Shown here: in pieces, positions 1 to 11,142 of the stretch
Layout: each line of letters starts with the position of its first letter
How positions within the stretch are numbered: position 1 is the stretch's first letter
NCBI GenBank assembly: GCA_039881045.1
Contig: JAYWVB010000004.1
Coordinates: 124,001-188,000, forward strand
DNA: 64,000 nt
Direction of reading: 5' to 3'
From: Chaetomium olivaceum
Taxonomy: Eukaryota; Ascomycota; Sordariomycetes; Sordariales; Chaetomiaceae
Program-made: the position numbers and the translations under genes
Notes under the pieces: model-generated
Told to the model about the DNA's origin: nothing
What the model saw: the letters and a program-made list of their open reading frames with translations, nothing else
Database searches by the model: none

Positions 1-52
1 GGTTGGTCAGAATCCCTCGTGTGAGGAGCTCCCATGCTGACCCAAGTCGTAG
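1..52 (+). other. 3' end of an intron of SEC7 (window-edge)
   Basis: The frame of the SEC7 exon is closed by TAG at 50-52. A fungal branch-site-like GCTGAC lies at 36-41 and the AG at 51-52 makes a good acceptor, so the exon most likely begins at 53. The donor is not resolvable here, and upstream exons (DCB domain and N-terminus) lie outside the window. Confidence 0.6.
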
Positions 53-3000
53 AACGAGATTGAGGTCTTCTTAAACGAGATCTACCTCGCTCTCCTTGCC
101 CGACGGAACGCCCCGTTGTCGCAAAAACTCACCTTCATCGGGATACTCAAGAGGTTATGCGAGGATCCGCGAGCGCTGGTGGAGATGTATCTCAATTACG
201 ACTGTGACCGCAACGTGGACAACATCTTCCAGAGGATAGTGGAAGACCTGTCGAGGTTTGCGACGGCTGCGGTGCCGATCAGCCCTATCCAGGAGCAGCA
301 ATATGAAGACAACCACTCGAAATCCGGGCCGGGCGGCGAGTGGCAGATCAAGAATGTACTTCCGCCAGCGCTGTCTGTCGCCTTGATCGCCACGCACCAC
401 GAGGCAGACGGCGAGATTCCCAAGGAATATGTCATCAAGCGTGCGGCCCTCGACTCCATTGTGGAGACCTTGAGGTCCCTGGTCCATTGGTCACAGCCCG
501 GGAGACCGGAGGCCAACGGGACGGTTGTTGACGTGCAGAGAGCGCCTCGAGCGACGACCTCAGGGATTCCATCGACCCCTCGGCTAGCGAAACAGCATCT
601 CGCATGGAAACGCCAATCGCGCCGTCAACTCCGGTCATCGACGATGACCCGGACCAGTTGGAGAAGGAGAAGGCAAGAAAAACAGCTATGACGAACGCGA
701 TCAAGGTCTTCAACTTCAAACCAAAACATGGCATCAAGCTCCTCCTCAAGGAGGGTTTTATTGCCAGCGACAGCTCCGAAGATATTGCTCGGTTCCTCCT
801 GCGGGATGACCGGCTAGACAAGGCGCAGATCGGCGAATATCTTGGTGAAGGAGATCAGAAGAACGTCGACATCATGCACGCTTTTGTTGACATGATGGAC
901 TTTACCAAAAAGCGTTTTGTTGATGCTCTTCGCGAATTTCTCCAGGCCTTCCGCCTCCCTGGCGAGGCACAAAAGATCGATCGTTTCATGCTCAAGTTTG
1001 CCCATCGCTACGTGACGGGTAATCCGAATGCGTTTGCCAATGCCGACACTCCGTACGTGTTGGCATATTCCGTCATCCTGCTCAACACGGATCTCCACAG
1101 CAGCAAGGTGGTGAAGCGCATGTCCAAGGACGACTTCATCAAGAACAATCGCGGCATCAACGACAACGCTGATCTTCCCGACGAATACCTCATTGGCATC
1201 TACGAGGATATTCAGAGAAATGAGATCGTGCTGAAAAGTGAACGAGAAGCCGCTGCTGCCTCTGGATTGCTACAGGCGCAGGCCACTGGGCTTGCCGCCG
1301 GGCTCGGCCAAGCCTTCTCGAACGTTGGCCGCGATTTGCAACGTGAAGCATATGTCCAACAGTCGGAGGAAATCTCGTTGCGCTCAGAACAACTGTTCCG
1401 TGACTTGTACCGCAGCCAACGGAAGAGTGCCGAGAAAGCGGGTGTCAAGTTCATCTCGGCCACGTCGTTCAAGCACGTCGGTCCGATGTTTGACGCCACT
1501 TGGATGTCTTTCTTTTCAGCCCTCTCCAGCTTGACCCAAAAGACTCACAACCTTGACGTGAACAAGCTGTGTCTGGAAGGCATGAAGCTGGCTACCAAGA
1601 TCGCCTGCCTGTTCGAGCTTGCCACCCCCGAGAAGCCTTTATTTCTGTCTTCAAGAACACGGCCAACCTCAACAATCCCCGCGAGATGCAGGCCAAGAAC
1701 GTCGAGGCGCTGAAAGTGCTGCTTGAACTGGCCCAAACAGAAGGCAACCACCTGAAGGAGTCCTGGAAGGATGTGCTCATGTGCATTAGTCAGCTCGATC
1801 GGCTGCAGTTGATATCGGGAGGCGTGGACGAGAGTGCCGTGCCCGACGTCTCCAGGGCCCGTTTCGTGCCACCGCCACAACGGACAGAGACCACTGACCC
1901 TCGCAAGTCTACATCCTCGGCGAGAAGAAACCGACCACGGGCTCACACAGGGCCACAGGGCGTCTCACTGGAGATCGCTCTGGAGAGCAGATCCGACGAC
2001 GTGATCAAGAGTGTCGACAGGATATTCACCAACACCGCCAACCTGTCAAGGGACGCCATCATTCACTTTGCCCGTGCCCTGACAGAAGTAAGCTGGGACG
2101 AGATCAGAGTGTCTGGGTCGAACGACTCGCCCCGCACGTACAGTCTCCAGAAGATTGTCGAGATCAGCTACTACAACATGACGCGTGTTCAGGTTCGAAT
2201 GGAGCCAATTTGGGACGTCCTCGGGGAGCACTTCAACAAGGTCGGCTGTCACGCCAACACCGCCATCGTGTTCTTTGCGCTCGACTCCCTCCGCCAGCTG
2301 TCAATGCGCTTTATGGAGATCGAGGAGTTAGCCGGGTTCAAGTTTCAGAAGGACTTCCTTAAGCCGTTTGAACATGTCATGTCGAACTCTAGCAACGTGA
2401 CGGTCAAGGACATGATCCTCCGCTGCCTCATCCAGATGATCCAGGCCCGGGGCGAGAACATCCGTTCCGGCTGGAGGACCATGTTTGGTGTCTTCACGGT
2501 GGCGGCGAGGGAACAGTACGAGAGCATTGTCAATCTGGCGTACGAAAACGTCACGCAGGTCTACAAGACCAGGTTCGGCGTTGTCATCTCACAGGGTGCC
2601 TTCACTGACCTCATCGTCTGTCTCACCGAGTTCTCCAAGAACATGAGGTTCCAGAAGAAGAGCCTACAGGCTATGGAGATGTTGAAGTCGATCATCCCGA
2701 CGATGCTCAAGACGCCCGAATGTCCACTATCGCAAAAGTCGGCCGGCGGTGTTGGTAATTCTGAGTCAAACCCCAAGTCGCCTGCGCAACAGACTCGTAC
2801 GTCGGTCGAGGAAGGGTTCTGGTTCCCAGTCCTTTTCGCATTCCACGACGTGCTCATGACCGGGGAGGATCTTGAGGTGCGGTCGAACGCCCTCAACTAC
2901 TTCTTCGAAACCCTGCTGCGGTACGGCGGTGACTTCCCATCTGAGTTTTGGGATATTCTCTGGCGACAGCAGCTCTACCCCATTTTCATGGTCCTTCGGT

Positions 3001-4395
3001 CGCGGCCCGAGATGACCAATGCGTTGAACCACGAGGAGCTCTCCGTCTGGCTCTCCACAACCATGATCCAGGCGCTCCGCAACATGATCACCCTCTTTAC
3101 CCACTATTTCGAGGCTCTCGAGTACATGTTGGACAGGTTCCTTGAGCTGCTCGCGCTCTGCATCTGCCAGGAGAACGACACGATTGCTCGGATAGGGAGC
3201 AACTGCCTGCAGCAGCTCATCCTGCAGAACGTTACCAAGTTCACCCCTGAACACTGGGCCAAGATTGTCGGTGCCTTTTGCGAGCTATTCGAGCGGACGA
3301 CGGCGTACCAGCTCTTTTCCGCGACGACCATCAACTCGACCGCGTCGCTTTCACCGCCGCCGAATGGGCTTGAGCTTGGCGTCGCGCTGAGTCCAACCTC
3401 GGAGACCGGGCCAGTCGATGAGAAGTCGCTGAAGATCAACGGCGCCGAAACAAACGGGCACTCACCCTCCCTCGAGTCAACCGAACTCGACCCGGACAGC
3501 ATCACAGGCCCGGCGACAGCCAACCCAGCCGCTATGTCCGCGACGCCCCAACCGCAAACCCCGTCCCAACAGCTCGAAGAATTCAAGCCCGCCACCTCGC
3601 TCCAGCAACAGCCTGTCGTGGTCACGGCCGCCCGCCGCCGCTTCTTCAACCGCATCATCTCGCGCTGCGTTCTACAACTGCTCATGATCGAGACAGTCAA
3701 CGAGCTCTTCAGCAACGACGCCGTCTACGCGCAGATCCCCTCCCCGGAACTCCTCCGGCTGATGGCCCTCCTGAAAAAGTCCTTCCTCTTCGCCAAGCGC
3801 TTCAACGCCGACAAGGACCTGCGCATGCGTCTCTGGCGCGAAGGCTTCATGAAGCAGCCGCCGAACCTGCTCAAGCAGGAGTCAGGCAGCGCCGCCACGT
3901 ACGTGTCGATCCTGTTCCGCATGTTTGGCGACACGGCGCCCGAGCGCCAGGGTTCCAAGACCGATGTCGAGAGTGCGCTCGTCCCGCTGTGCCAGGACAT
4001 TATTCGCGGGTATATTGGGCTGGACGAGGAGAGCCAGCACCGCAACATTGTTGCGTGGCGGCCGGTGGTCGTGGATGTTCTGGAGGGGTATGCGGCCTTC
4101 CCGCGCGACGCGTTTGTGGCGCATATCAAGAGCTTCTACCCGCTCGTGGTGGAGCTGCTCGGGAAGGATCTTGGGCAGGAGCTGCGGGCAGCGTTGTTGC
4201 TGGTGCTGAGGCGGGTTGGGGAGGTTGGGGCTGGGGATTGAGGGTATGGTTGGCGGTGGAGTCACGGCGGGTGGGAATGGCGCGGCGCCGGATGGGCGGA
4301 GGAATAGTGTCTTGTCGGTCCCGTCTGTTCGCCCGTCGCCGAGTATGGATAGTTTGAGCGATGATCCGTCGAGGCAGTTTATGGGTAGGGCGTAA
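53..4395 (+). CDS. SEC7: Sec7-domain Arf guanine nucleotide exchange factor (5' partial, three frameshifts)
   Basis: This is the large Golgi Arf-GEF that exchanges GDP for GTP on Arf GTPases at the trans-Golgi for vesicle formation. The first part carries the HUS-box signature NYDCD (near 196). The catalytic Sec7 domain spans about 680-1240, with the glutamic-finger segment IGEYLGEGD, then FRLPGEAQKIDR and the helix reading SVILLNTDLH. The C-terminal HDS repeats follow (SWKDVLMCISQLDRLQL near 1770). The upstream exons are missing. The reading frame breaks three times: an extra AG in the AGAGAG run at 537-542, one C missing from the C run at 1625-1629, and one extra G in the G run at 4227-4230. 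Correcting all three gives 1447 codons including the stop and extends the protein past the apparent TGA at 4239 to TAA at 4393-4395. The extra tail is Ser/Gly-rich and ends DDPSRQFMGRA. Conservation on both sides of each break says this is one gene; whether the breaks are real is open. Confidence 0.93.
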
Positions 4396-4836
4396 GGCTG
4401 CATAGTGGGGTGGTGTGGGAGGAGCAGGTGGTGGGGTGAGCCCGGAGGGGGGCGCAAGGTACGCTGTGATATATAGACTTGGACTGCTTAGACGTCAGAC
4501 TTCGTGGCCATCAGCGGGTCATGTATTGTATATTTTTTCCTTCGGGTGCCGTTTAGCGGCCGGCCGGTTGTTTCAAAAGGTCGGTTTTAGTTGATGGTGA
4601 GAGCAGAGCAACTGGTGTAGAATTAGGGACAGGTCAAAATTGCGATTCCTCGTCAATCATGGTGCCTCAAGCCGCTCTGTTCGGTCATTCAGGTCATTAC
4701 ACTAATAAAGGGTTCCAACATGGAGTCGTCAATGGAAACAGCATGCCCCATCCTTGGATATCGCTAAAAGTCACACCCGCTATCAAATCAGGGAATAATA
4801 ACTCAACTCATACATTTATACACTAATGACAGCCCC
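4396..4836. other. Convergent intergenic region, SEC7 / HSM3-like
   Basis: This is 3' flanking sequence of two convergent genes. It is AT-richer than the coding DNA, with T-rich and ATAAA-like stretches that could serve polyadenylation. No convincing gene is seen. Confidence 0.6.
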
Positions 4837-6068
4837 TTACCGTATCGTCATCCGCACCTCCTCCCCCGGCATCACCTCGCGCAACCACCGCGTCAAATCC
4901 TCTGCCTCCTCCTCGACCGTCCGATCCGGTAGCGTCAGCAGCGCCTCGCGGAGCACCTCGTCCTCGGCCACTGCCTCGCCAACCACCGCCCGCAGCGTCT
5001 GTAGCTTCAAATCCGACGGCTCCGTCACGCGCATCAGCGCCACCAGCGCCTCGAAGAAATCCACCAGGCTCAGGTGCATCAGCAGATCTGTCCGCTGCAC
5101 CAGCCGCAGCGCGGCATACTGCAGCAGGCCCTCGCCGGGCCGTGGCGGGCGCGGTGGTGGCGCGTGGCGGGTTTCCTCCCCTTCACCGTCCCCGTCCACA
5201 TCTATGGCGTCGTGGGCGTGGCCGTTGAGAAGGTACGAGGGGGTTGGCGCCAGAAAATCGGACTGGCTGACGGCGCGGAAGTCGATGGCGGCCAGGCGCG
5301 GCAGGAGGCGCAGGACGCGGCCCTGCGCGAGAGAGACCTGGCGCCGGTTGGCGAGCATGTCCGGGTGGCGGCCGGACACGAGGTCTAGCAGGAGGGTGTA
5401 CATCTGCTGGTTGCGGAAGAGGAGATCCCAGAGCTTGCCGTCTCCGGGTGCACGGCGTCTACTGAGGTCGGTGTGGGAGGCGTCGGCGGGCCGGGTGGGT
5501 GGTGGTGGGGTTGGTTGGGCAGAGTCGATGTCGAGGAGGTCGCCGAGGACTTTGCCGCCTTTTTGGCCGACTTCAACTTGCGGGGCGACGAGCCAGCGGC
5601 GGATGAAAGCGGCGACTAGGTCGGGGTGGGTGCAAAAGAAGCTGATGAAGCGAGGGGCAGCGGTGGCTTTGTGCAGGATGGCCATGCCGAGGAGGTTGGC
5701 GGCCGGTGCAGGTGAGTCCAGAGCCACGATGAGCTCGTCGGATTGGGCTAATGAGAAGACATCCTCGAATGGAACGGGCCCAAGAAGCTTGATAGTGAGG
5801 TTGACGATGGCGGTCGGGTCATCGGCGTATTGCTTGAGGATTACTGTGAGGCGGGGGAGAAAGCGAGGAATCAAGGGCGGGATGTTGCTTTCTGTTGGAT
5901 GGATTAGTTTGTGGGAGATATGAAACAAGAAATGAACGATGTCGTACCGGTAAGTTGAAGTTCGATATCGTCAAATAGCTTTGGATTGAGTGTTAAGCTG
6001 GGATCCTGGATGAGGTCGTCAAGGTGCTTGTCAAGCTCATCCAGTCCGGTGACTGGTGTTGTCTCCAT
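4837..6068 (-). CDS. HSM3: HSM3/PSMD5-like proteasome assembly chaperone
   Basis: Two exons (6068-5948 and 5891-4837) encode 391 aa. The 56-nt intron runs from GTACGA to CAACAG, and the junction reads ELQLT-ESNIPPL. The protein is an alpha-helical, HEAT-like repeat protein starting METTPVTGLDELDKHLDD, with later segments IPPLIPRFLPRL and IKLLGPV. The pattern matches fungal proteins annotated as DNA mismatch repair protein Hsm3. In yeast, Hsm3 (PSMD5/S5b in animals) is a chaperone for the base of the 26S proteasome regulatory particle and binds Rpt1. The identification rests on recalled family resemblance in the N-terminal half. The C-terminal half has a Pro-rich insert (about residues 165-185) and an acidic tail. 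It shares a 489-bp divergent promoter with the RPC31 gene. Confidence 0.62.
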
Positions 6069-6557
6069 GGTTGTTATTTTGGGAGTTTGTGTTGGCTTAA
6101 TGGTGTGGTTGCAGAGTTAAAAGGAGGAAGAGAGAAAGGGAAGGATATGGTGTCGTGTCCTGGTGGTTTTAAATAAATGTAAAGACAGAACCTTAACACA
6201 AGGCAGCAAAGCAGTCGTCAGATGTTTAGAGGCTAGAGGCACGGGAGCTGCTTGGGATGGAAACAATGCAAGCTGCAAGTGGATGCGGGGCAGTCATGGT
6301 GGGGTTCTCCACAGGCCTTCTTCAGGGGACCCGAGTGGGCTGTGTGGATCGTCTGCTGCAAGGCTGATGCCCCGCTAAAATTTGGAGGCGGACCATTTGG
6401 TGCTTCATGATTTCCATCTCCAAGCTCGAGTCACCCTTCTTCAACTTCAACCCACCCGCCCCAACCGCGTCTCAACTCGATAGCCCTAGACTTCCAATCG
6501 TACCATCACGGAAATTGGGCAAACTCGAAATCAACTCAACCAACAACACATCAAAAA
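6069..6557. promoter_or_regulatory. Divergent promoter HSM3-like / RPC31
   Basis: 489 bp separate two start codons facing away from each other, so both genes' promoters must lie here. The RPC31 side has CT-rich leader sequence and the start context is CAAAAAATGTC. No experimentally known operator is recognised. Confidence 0.5.
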
Positions 6558-7508
6558 ATGTCTGGGCGAGGCGGCCGAGGAGGGCGCGGGCGTGGGCGTG
6601 GCGGGCCGCCAACAAATGGGAGGAGGACCGTTGCGCAAAACAGCGTGCCATGGGCGATGGACGCAGACATCGTATTAGACGGCAAGCCAACAGAACAGTT
6701 TCCCGTACGCCAATTCCGACCCCTCCCACCCTCGCTTCAGCCCCCTCACTAACCTACTACTACCATCCAGCCCTACGACGTGCCCAAAGCCCCCCTCCTC
6801 ACCAAAAAAGAAGACAAACAAGTCTCCTACTTCCTCCTCTTCCGCGAACAATGCCAAGACAGCCCGCTTTACACGCAAGCCCGCAGCCGCATGACGACCG
6901 GCCTCAACACAGGACGCACCTACGGCCAAGACCAAGTCAACAAGCGGTACGGGCAGGTGACCAAAGCGACGGTGGACCCCTTCACGGCGGTGCCCGTCTA
7001 CTCGCACAAGTTCAAGAAGGTGCCGCGCACGCTGCCCGACTTGGGGTCCCGCCCTTTCGCCCTCGAGTTCTTCCCCGCCGAGCTGCACCCCACCCTCGAG
7101 GGCGAGGACGAGCCGGGCGCTGGCGGGGGCGCCTCGGCGGCCAAGCGCCGCCGTGTCGGGCCCAAGACATTGGGGCTGTCGAATATCACGTCGTATAAGA
7201 CGGCCGAGGAGCTGTTCCGCCCTGATGCGCCGCAGTTGAATGGGGATGGGAACTTGAACAAGGCGCTGGAGTTGTTGAGCGCGGTGGAGAAGCGGAACGA
7301 GGATGGCGAGGACGCGTTCTTGTCCGGGGAGGACGATGATGATTGGGTCAAGACTAATGGGGAGGACGACGAGGATGCGGTTGCGGATGAGGATGATGTG
7401 TACGAGGACGAGTCTGGGGACGATTACAATGCGGAGGCGTACTTTGATGGAAACCAGGATGATGAGGACTACGATGAAGGCGGGGATGAAGGGGGCGATT
7501 TCTTCTGA
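6558..7508 (+). CDS. RPC31: RNA polymerase III subunit Rpc31/RPC7
   Basis: Two exons (6558-6704 and 6771-7508) encode 294 aa. The 66-nt intron starts GTACGC, has a CACTAAC branch site and ends ATCCAG. The protein begins with an RGG-rich stretch and has the conserved core PYDVPKAPLLTKKEDKQVSY followed by FREQC at about residues 50-75. It ends in a long Asp/Glu/Gly-rich tail from about residue 225. This order (Gly/Arg N-terminus, short core, strongly acidic tail) is that of Rpc31, part of the Rpc31-Rpc34-Rpc82 heterotrimer needed for Pol III initiation on tRNA and 5S genes. Residues 175-182 (AAKRRRVG) could act as a nuclear localisation signal. The frame is undamaged. Confidence 0.85.
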
Positions 7509-7773
7509 GCTCGGGGCGAGGTGGAGGAAGATTGAGTTTGTTGTGGCTGCTACTGATAGCATTGCACTTTCGGCGTACGATATCAGGATAGATACATGGG
7601 GAAAAGCCCGGACATGGCGAGTGATACCTGCATGGAGTTAGTTTAGCACTGATGGCGTGCAATCAATACGAACTACAATGGCTGGATTATTCCACAATAG
7701 TATATTCCCGCACTGACTCGCTACAGTACTATACAAGTATCCGGTCAATTCCCTCCCCTTCTACATCTCCCGC
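7509..7773. other. Convergent 3' region RPC31 / NUP49
   Basis: Short AT-rich 3' flanks of two convergent genes. Nothing else is seen. Confidence 0.5.
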
Positions 7774-9320
7774 TCAACTGCCGTGACCCATGAAGTCCTT
7801 CAACTGCAGCTCTGTAACCCCCTCCTTAACGCCTCCCACCACACCGGCAACCTTCAGGATACTCTCCTCAAAGTCGCGCAGCACAGCCGCCAACTCAACA
7901 ACCCTTTGATCGACGCCGCCCGGAGTGGTGCTCTTGGACTGGGCAGCCACCCTCTGCATCTGCTCCAGCATATTCCCCTGCACCCCATGCAAGTGCACCT
8001 CGATCTCACCCAGGTTCCTCTCAAACTTCTTCATCATCTCATCCATCTCCCCCGCAGTCGCCGAGAAAAAGCTGATCAAATCCGTATTACTCTGCGCATC
8101 CGCCGCACCGCCCTGGCCCCCCGCGCCCGCACCACCAACCTGCTGCCCACGGTTCGCCCACAGCCCGGCCTGGTGATACTGGCTCGGCAGCTTCAGGTTA
8201 TCGATCGCCTTGAACGACAGGCGCGCGTGGCCGGCATCCGTCTTGACCAGCTCGCGCAACTGGTCGATGGCGCGGATGTCGCTGGAGAGCGCGTTGTGCG
8301 CGCCCTCGGACTTGCGCGTCACGAAGCTGACGTCGGTCGGGATGGCGGCGAGCTGCTCGCCGTGGGAGGGCAGGAAGGCGTCGACCGCGTCCTTGTCCTT
8401 GATGCACCGCTGGATGGCCTCGTCGATCTGGGCGATCTCCTTTTGTAGGGTTTCTTGCAAGTCGTTGAAGCGGGTTGTGGATTTGATGTTGCTCAGGTCG
8501 ATGCGTACGCCGGGCACGGTTTGTTGCTGGGCGGTGGATTGACCCAGGCCGAACCCGCCTGCTTGGGGTTGCTGCTGCTGCTGCGGTTGGGATTGCGATT
8601 GGCCGCTGGGGAGACGGTTAGTTTACATTCTTTGCACTCTGGTTCGGCATGCATGGGGCACCTACAACAACCCGCCGCCTGTGGTCGCCGCCGCTGGCCT
8701 GTTAAACATGCCGCCCGTGTTCGTAGTCGAACCTCCAAAGAGTCCGCCCTGGGGTTGCTGTTGTTGTTGCTGCTGTTGCGGCTGCTGCTGTTGTTGTGTG
8801 CCCGCGCCGCCGAACAATCCGCCCGTTTGCTGCTGCTGCGGCTGCTGTGTTTGTGTCGCGCCGCCAAAGAGCCCCCCCGACTGAGTCGGCTGTGAAGTCG
8901 CTGCCCCCCCGAAGAGTCCCCCAGTCGATTGTTGAGGTTGCTGAGGTGCTGTTGTCCCAAACAGGCCTCCTGCCTGCTGTGGTTGGGTGGCTGCCGCCGT
9001 TTGCCCGAATAGTCCACCGGCTTGTTGGGGCTGCGAAGCGGGAGTCTGGGTGGCTGTCGACCCGAAGAGGGATCCAGCCGGTTGCGAAGAGGCTGCTTGG
9101 GCGGGCTGGGAAGTCGCGGTTCCAAAGAGTCCGCCTCCCGCTTGGGGCTGCTGGGCGGTACTACTTCCACTGTGCGAGACTGTTAGCTTTGCTTTGTCTG
9201 CTTTGTCGGGCGTGTCTCAGTCGGGAATTCCAGGTTTTTCGTGTCAACTCACAAGAGATTGGCTGAGCCTGTGTTGATGCTGAGCCCGCCCGGGCCGCTG
9301 GCCGACCGTGCGAGAGACAT
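7774..9320 (-). CDS. NUP49: GLFG nucleoporin Nup49/Nsp49
   Basis: Three exons (9320-9253, 9169-8666, 8605-7774; introns of 83 and 60 nt) encode 467 aa. The N-terminal half is a GLFG-repeat domain with Gln/Thr/Ala-rich spacers, the phenylalanine-rich mesh that fills the pore and binds transport receptors. Both splice junctions fall inside an LFG repeat, which fixes them firmly. From about residue 220 the protein becomes a Gln-poor alpha-helical, coiled-coil domain (VPGVRIDLSNIKSTTRFNDL through MDEMMKKFERNLGEIE). This is the part that in the Nsp1-Nup57-Nup49 channel complex packs as a trimeric coiled coil. Length and layout fit fungal Nup49. Nup57 is the nearest alternative, but the single short coiled-coil block and GLFG type favour Nup49. 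It is divergent from FIP1 across 388 bp. Confidence 0.85.
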
Positions 9321-9708
9321 GGTCACGGCGTGGTGATGCAAGGGAGAGATAGTATGAAGAGCAAGAGCAAACAGCTGGAATGCAGATGGCAGCTGTGGAG
9401 TGTTTGGCGTCGTCTCTCTCACTTTCTTGGGCCCTGGTTGCTGTGTTTTGTATGGCTGGTTGCCGCCCCACCGCGTCGCCTGCAGCAAGCTTCGCGACTG
9501 AGAGTGCAGGGGTAGCATTTGACCGCCTGCCGGAACCGCTCTGGTGGGTGGGCCCTGTGAAAGCCAAGACAATTCGCCGGCTGCCTAGCTGCAGCTTCAA
9601 CTCAATCTCCAACATCGACAATGCGACCTCCACATTGACGTACACATTGATAATTCTCAAATCACAGCACTCGACTTTTAGAGAAATTACTGCAGATACC
9701 CTGTCATA
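9321..9708. promoter_or_regulatory. Divergent promoter NUP49 / FIP1
   Basis: 388 bp between two outward-facing start codons must contain both promoters. No specific binding site is claimed. Confidence 0.5.
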
Positions 9709-10881
9709 ATGGATATTGACGACGAAGACGATTTCTACGCTCCCGAGGAGCCCCAGGCGGCTGCGCAGCCAGCTCCAACGGAAGCCCCAGCAACAAAGAA
9801 AGATGCGAGCGAGGAACTAGAATCGGGCGAGGAAGAAGACGAGGGCGGCGCGATGGACGAAGACGAGGATTCTGTAGGCGTCCACAGCGAGACGGGGTTT
9901 CTGTACAGCACAATCACTGACCATGACTCCAGGATATCGACATCATCACAGAGCGAAAGGACACCTCGAACCCGCCCCCTCCACCGTGAGTTTGGCTCTC
10001 CCCTCGCACCACCACAATTGATCATGTGCAACTAACCATTCTCTAGCCAATCCCGCTATAGCGAAATCAAAAACATCCCCCAACGAACCGCGACGTCGGA
10101 CACAACCACGCCAGCAGCAACATCATCAACATCAACCGCCCTTAAACCCTCGGCCGCCTCCCCCCAGCAGCAGCAACAGCAGCAAGCCGGCCCCGGGACC
10201 GGATCAACAACATCCAACATGCCCGCCTCCACCTCCAAGATTGACGTGCACGCGATCCCGGTGCACAAGCCGACGGGCAAGCCGCTGACGCAGGTCAACA
10301 TCGACACGGACCTGCCCGCGGAGCAGGACAAGCCGTGGCGGAAACCGGGCACCGACCTGTCGGACTACTTCAACTACGGCTTTGACGAGTTCACGTGGGC
10401 GCTGTACGCGCAGAAGCAGGAGTCGCTGCGCAGCGAGTACAACGCCGAGACCATCGCGCAGACTAACAAGAAGATGATGGAGGACATGACGAATATGATG
10501 ATGATGGGCGGGATGGGTATGCCGGGGGCTGGTGGTGCCGGGGGCCCGGCGGGTGGGCAGGCCGGTGTTGCTGTGCCTGGTGCGGCGGGGGCGGGGGCGG
10601 GTATTCCGGGGATGGAGGGCATGACGCCGGAGATGCAGCAGGCCATGCTCCAGCATATGATGGCGAATGGGATGGACCCGAGCCAGATGGATATGGGGGC
10701 TGTGGCCGCCATGTATGGGGGGGCTGCCGGTGCGGGCGGACCGGGGCAAGGGGGGCAGGGGCAGGGCTTTGGGGGTGAGTTTGGTGGTGGGCAGGGACAA
10801 GGGTATGGGTATGGGCAACAGATGGGCGGCGGCGGCGGTGGTGGAGGGAGAGGAGGTAGGGGAAGGGGGAGGAGGTGGTAG
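9709..10881 (+). CDS. FIP1: Pre-mRNA polyadenylation factor Fip1
   Basis: Three exons (9709-9873, 9933-9985, 10047-10881) encode 350 aa, with introns of 59 and 61 nt (GTAGGC...TCCAG and GTGAGT...CTCTAG, the latter with an ACTAAC branch site). The N-terminus is acidic (MDIDDEDDFYAPEE). The family's defining motif is present as GTDLSDYFNYGFDEFTWALY, followed by the helix YAQKQESLRSEYN. Fip1 bridges poly(A) polymerase and the cleavage/polyadenylation factor and binds U-rich RNA. The C-terminus is Met/Gly/Gln-rich low complexity and ends in an RGG-like tail. The frame is intact. Confidence 0.92.
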
Positions 10882-11142
10882 GTCGGAGGTAGCTTTTGTA
10901 GGGATGTCGATACCAAAAGGGGAACCCGACTTACGGGCAACAAGATATCGGATGGTCACTGTGCTCCCGTACAATTATCCATTCCATTGTCTCTCCTATA
11001 CCCATCAAATACCCCAATAACTAACGGTTCTACACACTTGCTCTATGGCTAACCAAAAAAAAGGTGGATGCGAATAAAAAGAGGGGTATATACAATCTCC
11101 AAACCGGACACCCGTTCTTACAACGCCCCTGAAAATGAAGGT
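10882..11142. other. Convergent 3' region FIP1 / ankyrin gene
   Basis: 261 bp of convergent 3' flank, including an A-rich run near 11052-11062. No gene is seen. Confidence 0.5.

Noticed and set aside
4826..5923. Long plus-strand open frame opposite the HSM3-like gene
   Set aside because: Ser/Arg-rich shadow of a GC-rich gene; the minus strand has the conserved protein, proper start and intron.
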